A stretch of DNA of 64,000 nucleotides from positions 682,001-746,000 of the forward strand of contig JAHLEZ010000028.1 in the NCBI GenBank assembly GCA_020726505.1, read 5' to 3'. The stretch comes from Leptodontidium sp. MPI-SDFR-AT-0119 (taxonomy: Eukaryota; Ascomycota; Leotiomycetes; Helotiales; Leptodontidiaceae). The notes beneath the pieces were generated by a model. That model was not told the DNA's origin. It saw only the letters and a list, made by a program, of their open reading frames with translations, and did no database searches. This document shows, piece after piece, positions 1 through 10,488 of this stretch (position 1 is its first letter; each line of letters begins with the position of its first letter). A program made the position numbers and the translations under genes.

Positions 1-1191
1 GTATATCCTCCTTTGCTTCTTCTTCCTCTTTGCCTTTAGTTTTTGATACTCTCGACGCTCCTTTGATAATCGTACTCCATGAAGTTAACTAAGCTCGTCT
101 AACACAATCAAATCTTCTTGAATATTATATCCCTAACGTCGCAGATCTTCCGCAAAGAGGTAGTAGTGTTTATCATTGTTAACTTAGCAAAATCTTATCG
201 ACGAAGAGCAAGAATCAACCTTACAAGCCTAGTATACATAAATTGATGTCAAAATTAACTAAAAGGTCCCCTTTTCAGCTTCGCGGGTCTCTTCAACCTC
301 CTCTAATAGTCGATTAATTGCTGTACGTGGCTTTTTTACTGTATAGCTCTCCTCCTCTTGAAATACACGCTTTGGAATCGCAATAACTAAAGGTTTCGGT
401 GTTAAAGACTCTTTCCAAGGAAGTCGTTGCATATTTAATAGAAACAAAACTATTCCAAAGTAAATTTATAATTTAAGAAGCTTTTCCTTGCCTTTAAGTC
501 CTCAATTCCGAGCTCATGTAAAAACGTGTTTAAATTCAGCGTTATTCTTAATATTAACCTTCGTAAGGTTTCCAATAGGTTTATAAGCATCGTACTAGTA
601 AGTATTATCTCTTCTTAAAGTAGAAACACCTCTTTCTACGATATCACGATCTACTAACTACTCCACATTTTGTTTAATTAACTCATAAGTACTTTCATCA
701 ACCTTTAAATCATTTATTACCATCCTAATCGTATTATTAATACACTCGTTATTAAGATAACATCGAATTTCTAGCTTAATAACTTATATATCAAGTTACG
801 AAGGCGAAGGAGACTATATAACAACAGGTTCTAATGGGGAAACAAACTATAGTATCGATAAAGGCTAAGGAAGTACCATAATAGGCAATAATAAGGGTCC
901 TATAAGCTCTATAACTTCTACCTCATTTACCACACCTAAATTAAGTGTGTCAGATAAAGTAAGAGCTATAAAGCTAGCAAAAGCATCACTAACTTTAGTA
1001 ATATTGATTTTAAGGGTTATTTTAACTAGCCCTAGGGTTGAGGAAATTGGAGGACGTGGAGTCGTCATTTTAATCGCTTTAGGACACTCAATCGCACAAT
1101 TTCGAGCACGTTTTAGAAGTATACTCGCGAATATGACGTATAAACAGAAAAGGCACGTCAAGAGCTTCAAAATAGTCCAATTTAAAGGCAA
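1..1191 (-). pseudogene. RIP-degraded coding frame, unidentified, runs off the left edge
   Basis: On the minus strand one reading frame can be followed from about 1191 to the window edge. It is interrupted by more than ten stop codons, mostly TAG or TAA, but keeps protein-like composition between them: charged stretches such as ESTYELIKQ and RLLEEVEETREAEKG. Open pieces lie at 865-1191 and 259-447 and are in the same register. This is what RIP does to a gene: C-to-T changes create stops but no frameshifts. I do not recognise the family. A retroelement Gag-type or other multicopy protein is plausible because RIP acts on repeats. The N-terminal limit is a guess and the C-terminus lies outside the window. 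Confidence 0.5.
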
Positions 1192-2440
1192 ATCAGTAAA
1201 GAAACAATAGAGTTCTAAAGGTTACAATATTCTAACATTCAAAAATTTGGGTAGGGGCTACAGCAAAAGTCGGTGAATCGGCGTTACTAACCGAAGAATC
1301 ACTCCGATCCGAAGATTGGTTGTATTGGGGTTCCTGCGTTGAGACATAGCTTGTGAACTGTGGCTCCTTGGCCTGGCGTTCAATAACCGCCGCTTGCATG
1401 CCTCATGCTAACGGGAGGTTCGGTATCTAGAGCTGGTGTACTGAACTGGTACCATGATCTGTATGATGATCGGATCATACCAAGTAACATGGGCGACTAG
1501 TCTCTGCGGCCAGTCATCGTGAGTGGCCATTCACTACGGCCAAGCAAGGTACATTAGGAGACGGCACAAACAACTCGATGTCAGAGCTTGCGCTCTCTCT
1601 CTTCAAATGCCCTAGCTATAATAAACCTCATTATTTCCCAAAGTCGGAGTACTTAATAAAAGAAGATCCTCGGTATGTCCTTTCTTAATTTATAGCATAA
1701 ATCCCCATCGAATTTCCCTTTGAATCCACAAAACGAGCAACGTATCTTATGTTTAGACTAATGTTAGTTTTTGCCACCTTTTGGTACCTCTATTCTTCTC
1801 GATGAGCTCTAGTGACTCCTTAATATCCTTAACCGCGAAAACAGTATAAACATTAACTGTATCTTTATTCTTCTTGTTTTGTAAAGAGATCTTAGTTTCA
1901 TTCTTAGGAAGAAACATGCGTATAAGGAACCGCTTCTAGTAAAGAAGCATGTCTCCTTAATATCCTCTAGAAGAGAAGGGCTGCCGAATTCCATGCATTT
2001 CCAGTCGAATACTACTATGTAAAACTTTCGGGCTCGGACAGGATCGGTAACTGGGATCCAAATGCCAACCTTTGCGTAGGGATCGTTAGAAGACTAGTGG
2101 AGATATGGTAAGCCCTGGGCTGGAAAATGGAGGATGTGGAGCAAATCGACCAAAGACTTACATTAGTAGACAGAATGCTAATAGAGAAAAAACAAATGGG
2201 TCAATAGTAAAGCAATATTACCCTTTGTAAATAGTACTTAATTGAGCTAGAACAATAGAAAAAGCTGTGGCAGAAGTTTTAATCCTAAGCTGTGAAAATT
2301 TTCCTACGAATTTAAACACAAATCAAAGCTTTAAGAAAGTGTAACCTGAAGAAATAGTAACTCGTCTATAATGTACAGATCGACCTACTATTAGGAAATT
2401 AGAGTAACCAACCGCCGGGCTTACCTATTAGAGCTGTCAG
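1192..2440. other. gene-free stretch, partly AT-rich
   Basis: No coding frame that I can support. The part from about 1230 to 1640 has ordinary base composition while its surroundings are AT-rich. It directly precedes the degraded minus-strand frame, so it could be an LTR or leader of the same element. No second copy is visible in the window, so LTR boundaries cannot be set. The short open frame at 1809-1994 (-) shows no recognisable motif. Confidence 0.3.
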
Positions 2441-2754
2441 CATTATCGTATTGACGATGCGGAGATCTTGCGCTACATTTCATACATGATACTGAATTTG
2501 GATTTGTCCACCGCTTGTCTCCTAAACGGCGGTCGGAACAACAGAGTTTCAATTGGTCCATGCCCCTCATCCCGTGTCAACGCGTTCACTTCGTGATTCA
2601 TCATATGCGTGACACGTCACGCATACAGAGACCACGGCTGACTCCTCCGCCCGTGTCGAAGACCGAGAGAAAAGAAAAATCGATATTCACCTGGGTAGGT
2701 CAAAGCTAAGTTCTGATTTTACTTTGCAGAGAATACCTAAGTTAGTAGCTTAGT

Positions 2755-3261
2755 TTGAGAAATGATGGTAGCCATCAAGAAGCAATGCTCCGGAGGATGT
2801 TGATGGTTTTCATCTCCCCGAGGCACTTCTCACATACTCTACTAAAATCATGTACGGTACCGTACTTCTCACGGCACCGTGCCCTTGACAGCTGGCATCG
2901 AGATATGCAAATGGTGCAAGTGGGACAACATAAATCTTGGTCGCAGACATTGTGGGTGGCAGTCACAATTGAAGTCCCTCAGCCTGATATGGCTGCACCA
3001 CTCTGTCTGCTAACAAACCTGGAAGAAACTGATGAGGGTGCGGTGCTACGGGAGATGATTGGAAGTTGGTGGATAAATGCATGCGCGCATAGAATTGGCT
3101 TGAAGCAGAACGCTGTAATAGGAAACTGGGTGAGGCTGCGATCATCAATACAAAGCCTCATAGCGCACCCTGGTGTCGCTCTGGCCAATACGCAATGTAA
3201 CTTTGAGCGGACACTGACTTTCCTAATCCGACACAATACCATGCGAAGCTTGCAGACTTAA
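2755..3261 (+). CDS. unrecognised 168-codon open frame, doubtful gene
   Basis: An uninterrupted 168-codon + strand frame in sequence of ordinary composition. A 64-codon frame lies just upstream (2515-2709). The protein has a few Cys and many His and Met residues but no motif I recognise, no clear signal peptide and no membrane segment. Minus-strand frames overlap it for much of its length, which lowers confidence that it is real. It may be an exon of a decayed gene or a chance frame. The nearest identifiable features are the inverted repeat at 3414 and the broken genes downstream. Confidence 0.18.
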   Translation: MRNDGSHQEAMLRRMLMVFISPRHFSHTLLKSCTVPYFSRHRALDSWHRDMQMVQVGQHKSWSQTLWVAVTIEVPQPDMAAPLCLLTNLEETDEGAVLREMIGSWWINACAHRIGLKQNAVIGNWVRLRSSIQSLIAHPGVALANTQCNFERTLTFLIRHNTMRSLQT

Positions 3262-3413
3262 AAAGCATGGAGGATCATCTACTGCATTGTTATTTCTTTG
3301 TTAAGACTGTCATTGTGTGTCTGGAATTGGCACACTGTTGAGCATGAGGTTGATAGATGTTAAATATGTGCGCGGGTGCGGAGTTTTGGGTTTGTTTCGA
3401 GAGAAAGTAACAG

Positions 3414-3795
3414 ATGTGTTAGAAATATGGGCTGTGCTGCGTTGATCTCTGTACCTGCGTACTTATGATCACGCTGCCCCTATTTCCCCTATTACTCTGT
3501 ACGCTCTCTCAGATAGAATTCTATATGCTTTTCTATCAAGATGGACGGAGATGGAGAGCCTCACTGATTCGAGCGAGGTAAGAACTCGAGACGAGTGCAA
3601 CTGTTCGGTGACAGGTTCGGCCTAGGATAATTCGAGGCGGGCTCGTCTCTGCATAATAAATAATGCATGTTGACAGAAAAGCATGTAGAATTCTATCTGA
3701 GAGAGCGTACAGAGTAATAGGGGAAATAGGGGCAGCGTGATCATATGTACGTAGGTACTGAGATCTACGCTACACAGCCCATATTTCTAACACAT
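3414..3795. repeat. 382-bp inverted-repeat element (MITE or foldback, or head-to-head LTR pieces)
   Basis: The left arm 3414-3534 and right arm 3675-3795 are both 121 bp and are reverse complements with about seven mismatches (roughly 94% identity). They surround a 140-bp spacer. The termini read TGTTAGAAATATGGGC... and ...GCCCATATTTCTAACA. Ends of the TG...CA type are typical of LTRs, so two inverted LTR fragments are an alternative to a MITE. The outermost shared bases form ATGTG/CACAT, so a target-site duplication cannot be assigned. The spacer contains no open frame of note. Confidence 0.75.
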
Positions 3796-4170
3796 GTGCA
3801 TAATTTCTCTCAACCTGTCAACTTCCCTGGTGTTATCTGCCACCTTATCCAATCATGTTTTATCGTGGCCACCGTCCATACAGTACAACGTTGTAAGCAT
3901 CAGCGCAGAGTCCACAATTTCAGCAACAAGTGTCGGTGTTTCTTTACGCCGCGATTTTGAGCCGCACCGATGTCTTATGTCATACGGAAAACGACATGCT
4001 GACAGTTCCTTCCCCGAACACCTACACACCTAACTTCGAGCCCTGTCTAGAAGTATATCGAGAAAAGTCTTGTTTCGTCAAAGCCTCGTCCTCCAAAACT
4101 TTCACAGCATTTCCTGTCACGACCCTGGCCGGACCCACGACAATGCTTAGACGTATGGTCCTCAGCCTAA
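3796..4170. other. no supported gene
   Basis: Several short overlapping open frames cross this stretch in all + frames, but none has a recognisable motif. The sequence leads into the truncated Cys-rich pseudogene and may contain its lost 5' part. Confidence 0.3.
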
Positions 4171-4638
4171 TTGCGACAAAAATTCTTCAATAGGGCCACG
4201 AGGCATGTGGTCGCGTTGAAACCTAGTATTGTTGCTAGGTCTTTCCACATCAGCCCGTCATATCATAGCAATTGCGACTTCGGCAGGCCTTGTCAATGCA
4301 CCGAGTGTAGGGAAGACGCACAGAAATCTTTCTGTGAAGTTTGCCAAGTCCGACCGGCTGTGCATTAGTCCTCCGAATGGTCTCGCGACCGCAAGGGTTT
4401 CTCATCTTACACTTTTACCTCTTTCTGTCAACGATGCTGGGAGAAGAATATGGGGAAAAGGAGGGAAAAGGAGCAGGAAATAGAGTAAACGCTAGTCTCC
4501 CGCAAAATGCGAATGGACGATATGATAGAGTATGTGAGGGGAATCCATCCTGCGGAACAAGTTCCCATCGGCTATACCGTTGAGAAGCTTCTAAACGACA
4601 CTAGATCCGTGTTGAACTCTTCTAAACGGCGGCACTAG
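4171..4638 (+). pseudogene. broken Cys-rich (zinc-ribbon-like) fungal protein gene
   Basis: One + frame runs from about 4171 to a stop at 4636-4638, interrupted by a TAG at 4366-4368 and a TAA further on. Before the first stop the frame contains CDFGRPCQCTEC and CEVC. After it come SSEWSRDRKG and CQRCW, then a basic/acidic tail ending SSKRRH. Paired CxxC motifs spaced like this suggest a zinc-binding fold. I recall similar Cys-rich proteins in filamentous fungi, without a known function. The first stop falls where Gln would fit (VH-stop-SSEW), consistent with CAG to TAG. An in-frame TAA lies just upstream and there is no ATG start, so the 5' end is also lost. Confidence 0.5.
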
Positions 4639-4867
4639 CGGCATTTAATAGAATGCTTATCGCAAGATCTACAAATTGTGAAAGTGCGGAACAGGTATAT
4701 GTGCGATAAACGGCGAGTTGACGCTATGGATTTCAAATTGTGGTTCTTCTATCGGCGGCCGGACATTAATGTTTGAAACACTCCGAAATGCACAATCTAT
4801 AGATCATATTTGGAGACCGAGACGATAGTTGCAGGTTTGGGAGGTGTGGAGAGTAAGAAGCTGGAGA

Positions 4868-5037
4868 GACTGCTGTTCGACGCCTCACCGCGGAGATCGG
4901 TATTGCCCGGGCTCGGCGGCGAAATATCGTCTCTGAGGAGTACCAAGCCGACTACTTCCGCCGTCGCCCGATAGAAGATGTCGAGAGATGTAAGAAGATC
5001 GCAACGATTTTAAAGACAGTCAAGGCTATTCCTGATT
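4868..5037 (+). other. coding-like fragment, unrecognised
   Basis: A + strand reading through about 4870-5037 gives a charged, protein-like stretch (IARARRRNIVSEEYQADYF, then RRRPIEDVERC) without stops. It lies between the Cys-rich pseudogene and the transporter pseudogene, in a frame I could not connect convincingly to either. It may be a leftover exon of a third gene. Confidence 0.25.
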
Positions 5038-7850
5038 ATGTTTCGGTACTCTCAGACTGCACTCATTAGTATCATTATCCAACTCGTCGGCGACACCGGT
5101 GCAAAGGAAGGAGATGCCGTTGTTGATGGGTATTGGCTTGTCTACCTAGACTTGCTCATTTACATTGGCTTGGCTGTAGATATTTCCCCTCATCATGCAG
5201 AAGTCAAGCTGCTAACTTGAATAGGTATCCAGAGCTATCTACGTCCATCAACTCAATAGGCTTAAGGTCATGATTAGGGGCACATTGGTTGGATTGATCT
5301 ATCACCGATCCCTGCACGTTCAAGGTGGCAAGCATAATGATGGGAATGCCCTTACCCTCATGAACACTGACGTCGACAGCCTGGATTCGATTGGAGAAAC
5401 TTTTCATAAGACGTGGGCTCAGTTCGTAGAAGTGGTTGTTGGGATAGCTTTGCTTGTGAGGCAAATTGGATGGCTATGCCCTGTCCCACTGGTAATTATT
5501 TGTTGTAGGTTTTTGTCTCCCTCGATGCACGACTACCGTCAACTAATGTGTCAAAGTCTGCTCTCAAGTGAGTCGATATATCGCCAATCATCTTCAGATT
5601 AGATAAAAAGCGTGGAACAGTGCGACACAGAAACGTTTGACTGTGATTACATCGATGTTGAATTCTGCCAAAAGCATCAAGATGCTTGGTGTGACCGGAG
5701 TAATGAAGTCAAATATCTGTGACCTGCGAGATCAGGAGATTGAGACTTCCAAGGAACTGTGCTGGATTATGGTAGCTTATAATGCGAGCAGTAAGTTGAC
5801 AGTTCTTCCAGCTTCAGGAACTCAAGTTACTCACTTCAACAGCGAATGCTCTCGGCACCTTTGCCCCAGTGTTAACGCTGGTGCTTTTTGCAATAGTGAC
5901 CAAGTACAAAGACGGCAAAAGCCTAGACCCCAGCACGGCTTTCACATCGGTTGCGCTCTTCTCCATGGTTACTCATCTTGCCAATATGGTTACGACGATG
6001 GTGCCTCGAGCGGTTGCCTCAATGGCCAATTTCGAGCGCATCTAGAATTACCTCCTGCAATCATCGAGAAACGACCAAAGGCTCGATCTTAAGACTCCGC
6101 TGGCGTCAAGCCTGTCACTGAATTCCGGAAATTGTGCGATGGTAGTGGTCGAAAATCTAACAATACAACCTAGCTCGGCGACGACACTGATCCTCAGAGA
6201 TATCAATCTCAATATTGAATCATGTTCGGTGATCATGTGCTCGGAGCGTGTTGGAAGCGGAAAGACGACTCTGGCTAGGGCTATTTTGGGAGAGATAGAA
6301 CCCACAAACGGATCTGTGAAGCTTGCCACAAAGCGTGTTGGATTTTGCGCTCAAGTACCCTGGCTGCCAAGTGGTGCTATAAAGGAGGCGATTCAAGGAG
6401 GTTCTATGCCATCTGGTGGAAACACAATCTGGTACGAATCCTTCGTCGATGCTTGCGATCTTCGGGCAGACTTCTAAGTTTTACCAGAAGGAGACATGAC
6501 AGAAATTGGTAGTCAGGAACGAGTCTCTCAGGTGGTCAGCGGCAACGTTTAGTGAGTCTGGTGGTCATAATGCGTGGTTTCTGGTATATCTGCTGATCGG
6601 AGTTGAAGGCCCTTGCTCGTGCCATCTATGCAAGATGTGATATTCTTGTTCTCGATGATCCATTTAGTGCCCTCGACAACAAGACAGAAAGACATGTTGT
6701 TGACAGCTTGCTCGGCAAATCTGGGATCCTCAAGACGCTAAAGACGACTGTTTTTCTGATCACCAACTCAGGTAATTCATCAGTTCCGTTCTTGTAATAC
6801 TACGGATTGTAAATCTAATAGTTATAAACCTAGTATTTTAATCTTGCGGATGAGGTTATTATCTTGGGAGATTCAACGATCCTCGCGCGAGGCAAATAGG
6901 ATAAACTAAAGAACTCGCCTCACGGGATTAAAAAGATTCAGATAGGAGGCGATAATGAAAAGGAACATAAGAGAGTGGCTACATGTGAAACTACCATGAT
7001 ATCGAAGAAACGAAACCGGTCCAGGGAAGACGCCGCCACTGACCTGGCGCGGAAGACTGGGGATTTCGCTCTTTATGGTAGACACCCTCGTCCTTCGAAA
7101 TTCGCACGGAACTTATATATCTGTAGGATATTATATAAAGTCTGTTGGGATCGCTAATGCGATTTATCTTGTCTCCTGCGCTGCTGCGTACTCGGTTTTC
7201 TTGGCCTTTACGCAGTATTGGTTGAAGTGGTGGACCGAATCCCCGCCTGGGCACACTTGGTTCTACATGGCAGGATACCTCCTGATAGCTTTCATAGCAT
7301 GGAGTACTACTAGTGCTATGATGGTGTATGACCCGAGCTAGATGCCTTGGCTTCGAAGACTGATTAGAGAAGGGTTGTGCAAATTGGGATCGCGCCTCAA
7401 TCGGGACGAGTTCTCCATGAGAGACTCCTAAGTGCTATCTATCATCGGGTAAGTTTAATTTCCTGTGATATAGACACGGCGTTCTATCTAATCTTTGATT
7501 AGAGTGCTCCGTTATCATACTATTCTACGACTGATACGGGCGCAATCTTGAATCGGTAAGGATGAGTAATGCAGAGTTGGGTTTCGCTATAGTAACCTAC
7601 CTCCCTAGGTTCGGCCAGGACATCCAGCTTGTCGATAAACAATTGCCACCTGCACTGAACAACATCATTATTCGTAAGCTACCCTGCTCCCTCCAGCCTT
7701 GCATCAAATTCTAATACATAATAGGCGCGGTTTCCAGACTGCGATCGGCGATCGTGCAGACGCCTGTGGAGGATCAGGCTGGGGAGGATCTAGTCCCGCC
7801 TGAGAGCTGGCCGGCAAGGGGAGAGAGAGGTGGTGTTGGAAAATGTGGCG
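5038..7850 (+). pseudogene. truncated ABC transporter (ABCC/MRP-type) pseudogene
   Basis: Fragments in consistent order give an ABCC-type exporter. The first membrane domain is at about 5038-6050 (FRYSQTALISIIIQLVG; RGTLVGLIY; MNTDVDSLDSIGETFH; VTGVMKSNICDLRDQEIETS). The first nucleotide-binding domain is at 6139-6780, with Walker A VGSGKTTL near 6250, signature LSGGQRQRL at 6525-6551, a 51-bp intron (6552-6602), and Walker B with D-loop ILVLDDPFSALD. The start of membrane domain 2 is at 7075-7680 (TTDTGAILNRF, GQDIQLVDKQLPPALNN). The linker to domain 2 is at 7731-7810 (TPVEDQAGEDLVPPESWPARG). A TAA at 6475-6477, a frameshift near 6512, loss of most of membrane domain 2 and absence of the second nucleotide-binding domain make it non-functional. 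Intact relatives are typically about 1,300-1,500 residues. Confidence 0.85.
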
Positions 7851-8736
7851 CCACCTCACCTCTGTGCTTTCGGTAGCAGGAGCGATAATTATTCTTGTGC
7901 TGGTGATTCCGACACCTCTTCCACTGCTGTCGACGAAACATCAGGGTCGGTAATTAATCGACATCCTGAACATGCCGCTGTTGTCGTTCCCAGTCCTATC
8001 ACCAGGCCAACTCCAGCTCCTGTGGGGGACAAGTTCAAAAACAAAACTTGAGAAGCGAAAACATGTATAGAATCGCCGATTAATAGTAGGTATCCGCTGG
8101 TAGTCACCTCACCTACCCATCTGCTAATAATGAGCTACCAATCAGAGGTTTATTTATGGATGGCAGAGCTTATCCTTATCGCACCAGTCAATCCCTCCAT
8201 GACTCGGATTGGCCCGCTCTACCCCGCACTTCCCATTTGGACCTATCAGTGGACAGATTGGGCAATTCTCATCGCAGCCCAATCCCAAGATGGCACGGAC
8301 CACTTACCAACTTAGGCTAGTGGTCCTTGGCGTCTGACTCGGGATAGGCTGCCGAAAGCGGCTGAGAAACTCCAGGGCTGAAGGGCTGCGATAACGGGTT
8401 GCCCAGCTCTCCTCCTGACTTCTGAGTCTACCTATGGTACATGAGAATCAGTTCGGCAGGGCAGTGATTGGTGTCTAAAGGCAGACTTCGGGCTAGATAT
8501 CTCTCCGAGATGCGTGTGAGGTGAGGCATTAAATGCACTTTGCCCACAGGACGAGAGCCAACATAATCGGCCTTCCCCTTTCCCCTTCCTGGCGAAATAA
8601 ATGCTTCTTTCTGTGTGGCAAAAGTCCGACTCTTCAGCTTTCACTTCTTTGTATGCCCAGTGTCCTTTAGCAACCCCAACGACGGCTCTGGTGGTAACTC
8701 GACTAATTCCGCTGTTCACTCTCTCCGATAGCTCCA
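7851..8736. other. spacer between ABC pseudogene and HET gene
   Basis: Similarity to the transporter stops at about 7850. A hydrophobic + reading (around 7853-7930) and a 73-codon frame (7830-8051) are visible but unrecognised. The last few hundred bases should hold the promoter and 5' leader of the HET gene. No specific site can be identified. Confidence 0.35.
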
Positions 8737-10488
8737 ATGAGCCGATATACTTACGCCAGGCTGTTGGATGCAGCCGACATCCGGATCCTTGAGCTGAGCC
8801 CTGGGAAAGGCAAGGAAGAGGTAGTTGTTCAACTATCAAGCACCCCACTGAAGACCGCGCCTCACTATGAGGCCCTGTCTTACACTTGGGGGGACCCTAC
8901 CATAACCCGGTCTATTCTTTGCTCGGATGGCGTTGTTTCCGTAACGACAAACCTCCATGACGCCCTAGCAAACCTAAGATACAAAGACCGGCCGCGGTAC
9001 TTATGGGTGGATGCGATCTGTATCAACCAAACCGACAGCGAAGAAAAAAGCACACAGATCCCCTTGATGGGTGAAATATACTCCTCTGCGCAACAGGTTG
9101 TAGTGTGGCTGGGTCGAATGACTGATGATGTTACCGGCGTGTTTAGCTGCCTTAGGAAGATGGAAAAGTTTGTCCCGATGTACGGGTACGGATCATTCAA
9201 TATGGATAGATTTATGAGACTGGACTACAGCGCCGTGGTCAACTTGTTCCAACGGCCATACTTCCGGCGCAGATGGATTGTTCAGGAAGTCGTTAAATCA
9301 AACCATGCTATTGCCGTGTGCGGGCACGAAACGATCCCATGGCTCACAATCGAGAGTGTGGCCAGTGGTATTTTCGCTCGGGGCTTGTCATCCTTAATGA
9401 CTCCTGAGGAGGACGAACAAATGGGATTTAGTGCTATGAACAACATTGCGACGATTAGAGCCGGGAAAGTCAAGAGATCACTATTCAACTTACGGAAGGC
9501 CACATGGCTTTTTGAATGCACTTCTCCACACGACCGTCTGTACTCCCTTTTAGGAATGGCCTCTGATCTCCATGAGTACGATGACATCAAACCCGATTAC
9601 ACCTTGAGCCACGTGGATGTATTCACGAAGTTTGCAGCTTCATCCATTTTACGCAATATGGATTTGGATATCTTACCACCTTGCTCCATGAGCGAGGCCC
9701 CTATGCCATCTTGGGTTCAACAATTCGATAAGTACAGCATGCTGGGCACCATCAAGATACCGGAATCCGGGTGGTCATTCAATGCGACGAAGGACACGCC
9801 TGTGCAGTGTAGCTTTTCGGACGACGGACACGTTCTCCGTGTCAGTGGAAAATCCGTTGACATAATCAAGTCGATTGTCCCCACTCCAGCAAACACACCT
9901 GTGAGCGAATTCCCAGGAGATCTAGATGAGTTAATGGCAGCCTTGGAGGTAAGTAGCGGGCCACTCAACACCATGGCGCGTCAAGCCATGTATTTGCTCG
10001 CGTCTCGGAAATTAGCTGCGGGAGACAACCTGGAGAGTTTCTTGCTAGATTCGAATAAATACGAACAGTTCTGCAGAGTATTACTTTGCGACACGCCCTA
10101 CAGGGAAAGGGCATCAGGCGTGTTTGTAGAGCCTCTGACAAAGCTTTTCGCTCTACAAGAACTTTTCTGCGGGGGTCCTACCACTGAAATTGTCGATCGA
10201 CTCCCAGAGTGTATCGACCTCGCGCAGAGTATTGGGCCCCTGCTGTCTCTCATCACCTTCCATCGATCTTTCTGTATTACGGGTGAGGGGCGAATGGGCG
10301 AGATGCCACAAAACGCGAAAGTTGGAGACTTGGTGTGTGTCCTGTTTGGCGGGAAAGTACCATATGTCCTCAGGCCTCGTGGTGACGGTCGGTATACGTA
10401 TGTCGGCGATTGCTTCGTTTATGGGCTCATGGATGGGGAGGCCATGGATATGGAGAATATCCAAGCCCAAGAATTCGCTTTAGTTTAG
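8737..10488 (+). CDS. HET-domain protein (heterokaryon incompatibility family), intact
   Basis: A single uninterrupted exon of 583 codons starts at an ATG. The HET domain (Pfam PF06985 type) occupies about residues 44-195. It shows YEALSYTWGD (44-53), RYLWVDAICINQ (87-98), the QIPLMGEIYSSAQ segment (107-119), VVVWLG (121-126) and RRRWIVQEVV (177-186). The remaining ~390 residues form the variable C-terminal part usual in this family, ending in a region with GDLVCVLFGGKVPYVLR. Known members (het-c2/het-e partners, tol, pin-c) trigger growth arrest or cell death after non-self contact. Whether this protein does is inferred from family only. Upstream is a dead transporter and downstream a copia remnant, a typical accessory setting. 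No intron is needed. Confidence 0.93.
   Translation: MSRYTYARLLDAADIRILELSPGKGKEEVVVQLSSTPLKTAPHYEALSYTWGDPTITRSILCSDGVVSVTTNLHDALANLRYKDRPRYLWVDAICINQTDSEEKSTQIPLMGEIYSSAQQVVVWLGRMTDDVTGVFSCLRKMEKFVPMYGYGSFNMDRFMRLDYSAVVNLFQRPYFRRRWIVQEVVKSNHAIAVCGHETIPWLTIESVASGIFARGLSSLMTPEEDEQMGFSAMNNIATIRAGKVKRSLFNLRKATWLFECTSPHDRLYSLLGMASDLHEYDDIKPDYTLSHVDVFTKFAASSILRNMDLDILPPCSMSEAPMPSWVQQFDKYSMLGTIKIPESGWSFNATKDTPVQCSFSDDGHVLRVSGKSVDIIKSIVPTPANTPVSEFPGDLDELMAALEVSSGPLNTMARQAMYLLASRKLAAGDNLESFLLDSNKYEQFCRVLLCDTPYRERASGVFVEPLTKLFALQELFCGGPTTEIVDRLPECIDLAQSIGPLLSLITFHRSFCITGEGRMGEMPQNAKVGDLVCVLFGGKVPYVLRPRGDGRYTYVGDCFVYGLMDGEAMDMENIQAQEFALV

Noticed and set aside
1230..1640. LTR/leader of the left-edge element
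   Set aside because: Position and composition fit, but without a second copy or clear TG...CA ends it remains a guess.
4868..5037. DUF3435-like (Starship captain relative) fragment
   Set aside because: The RRR...YF.R..IED pattern is only vaguely similar, and no catalytic tyrosine-recombinase motif is visible.
8432..8848. 138-codon minus frame overlapping the HET start
   Set aside because: Antisense to the HET gene start, with no motif; the + strand HET domain is unambiguous.
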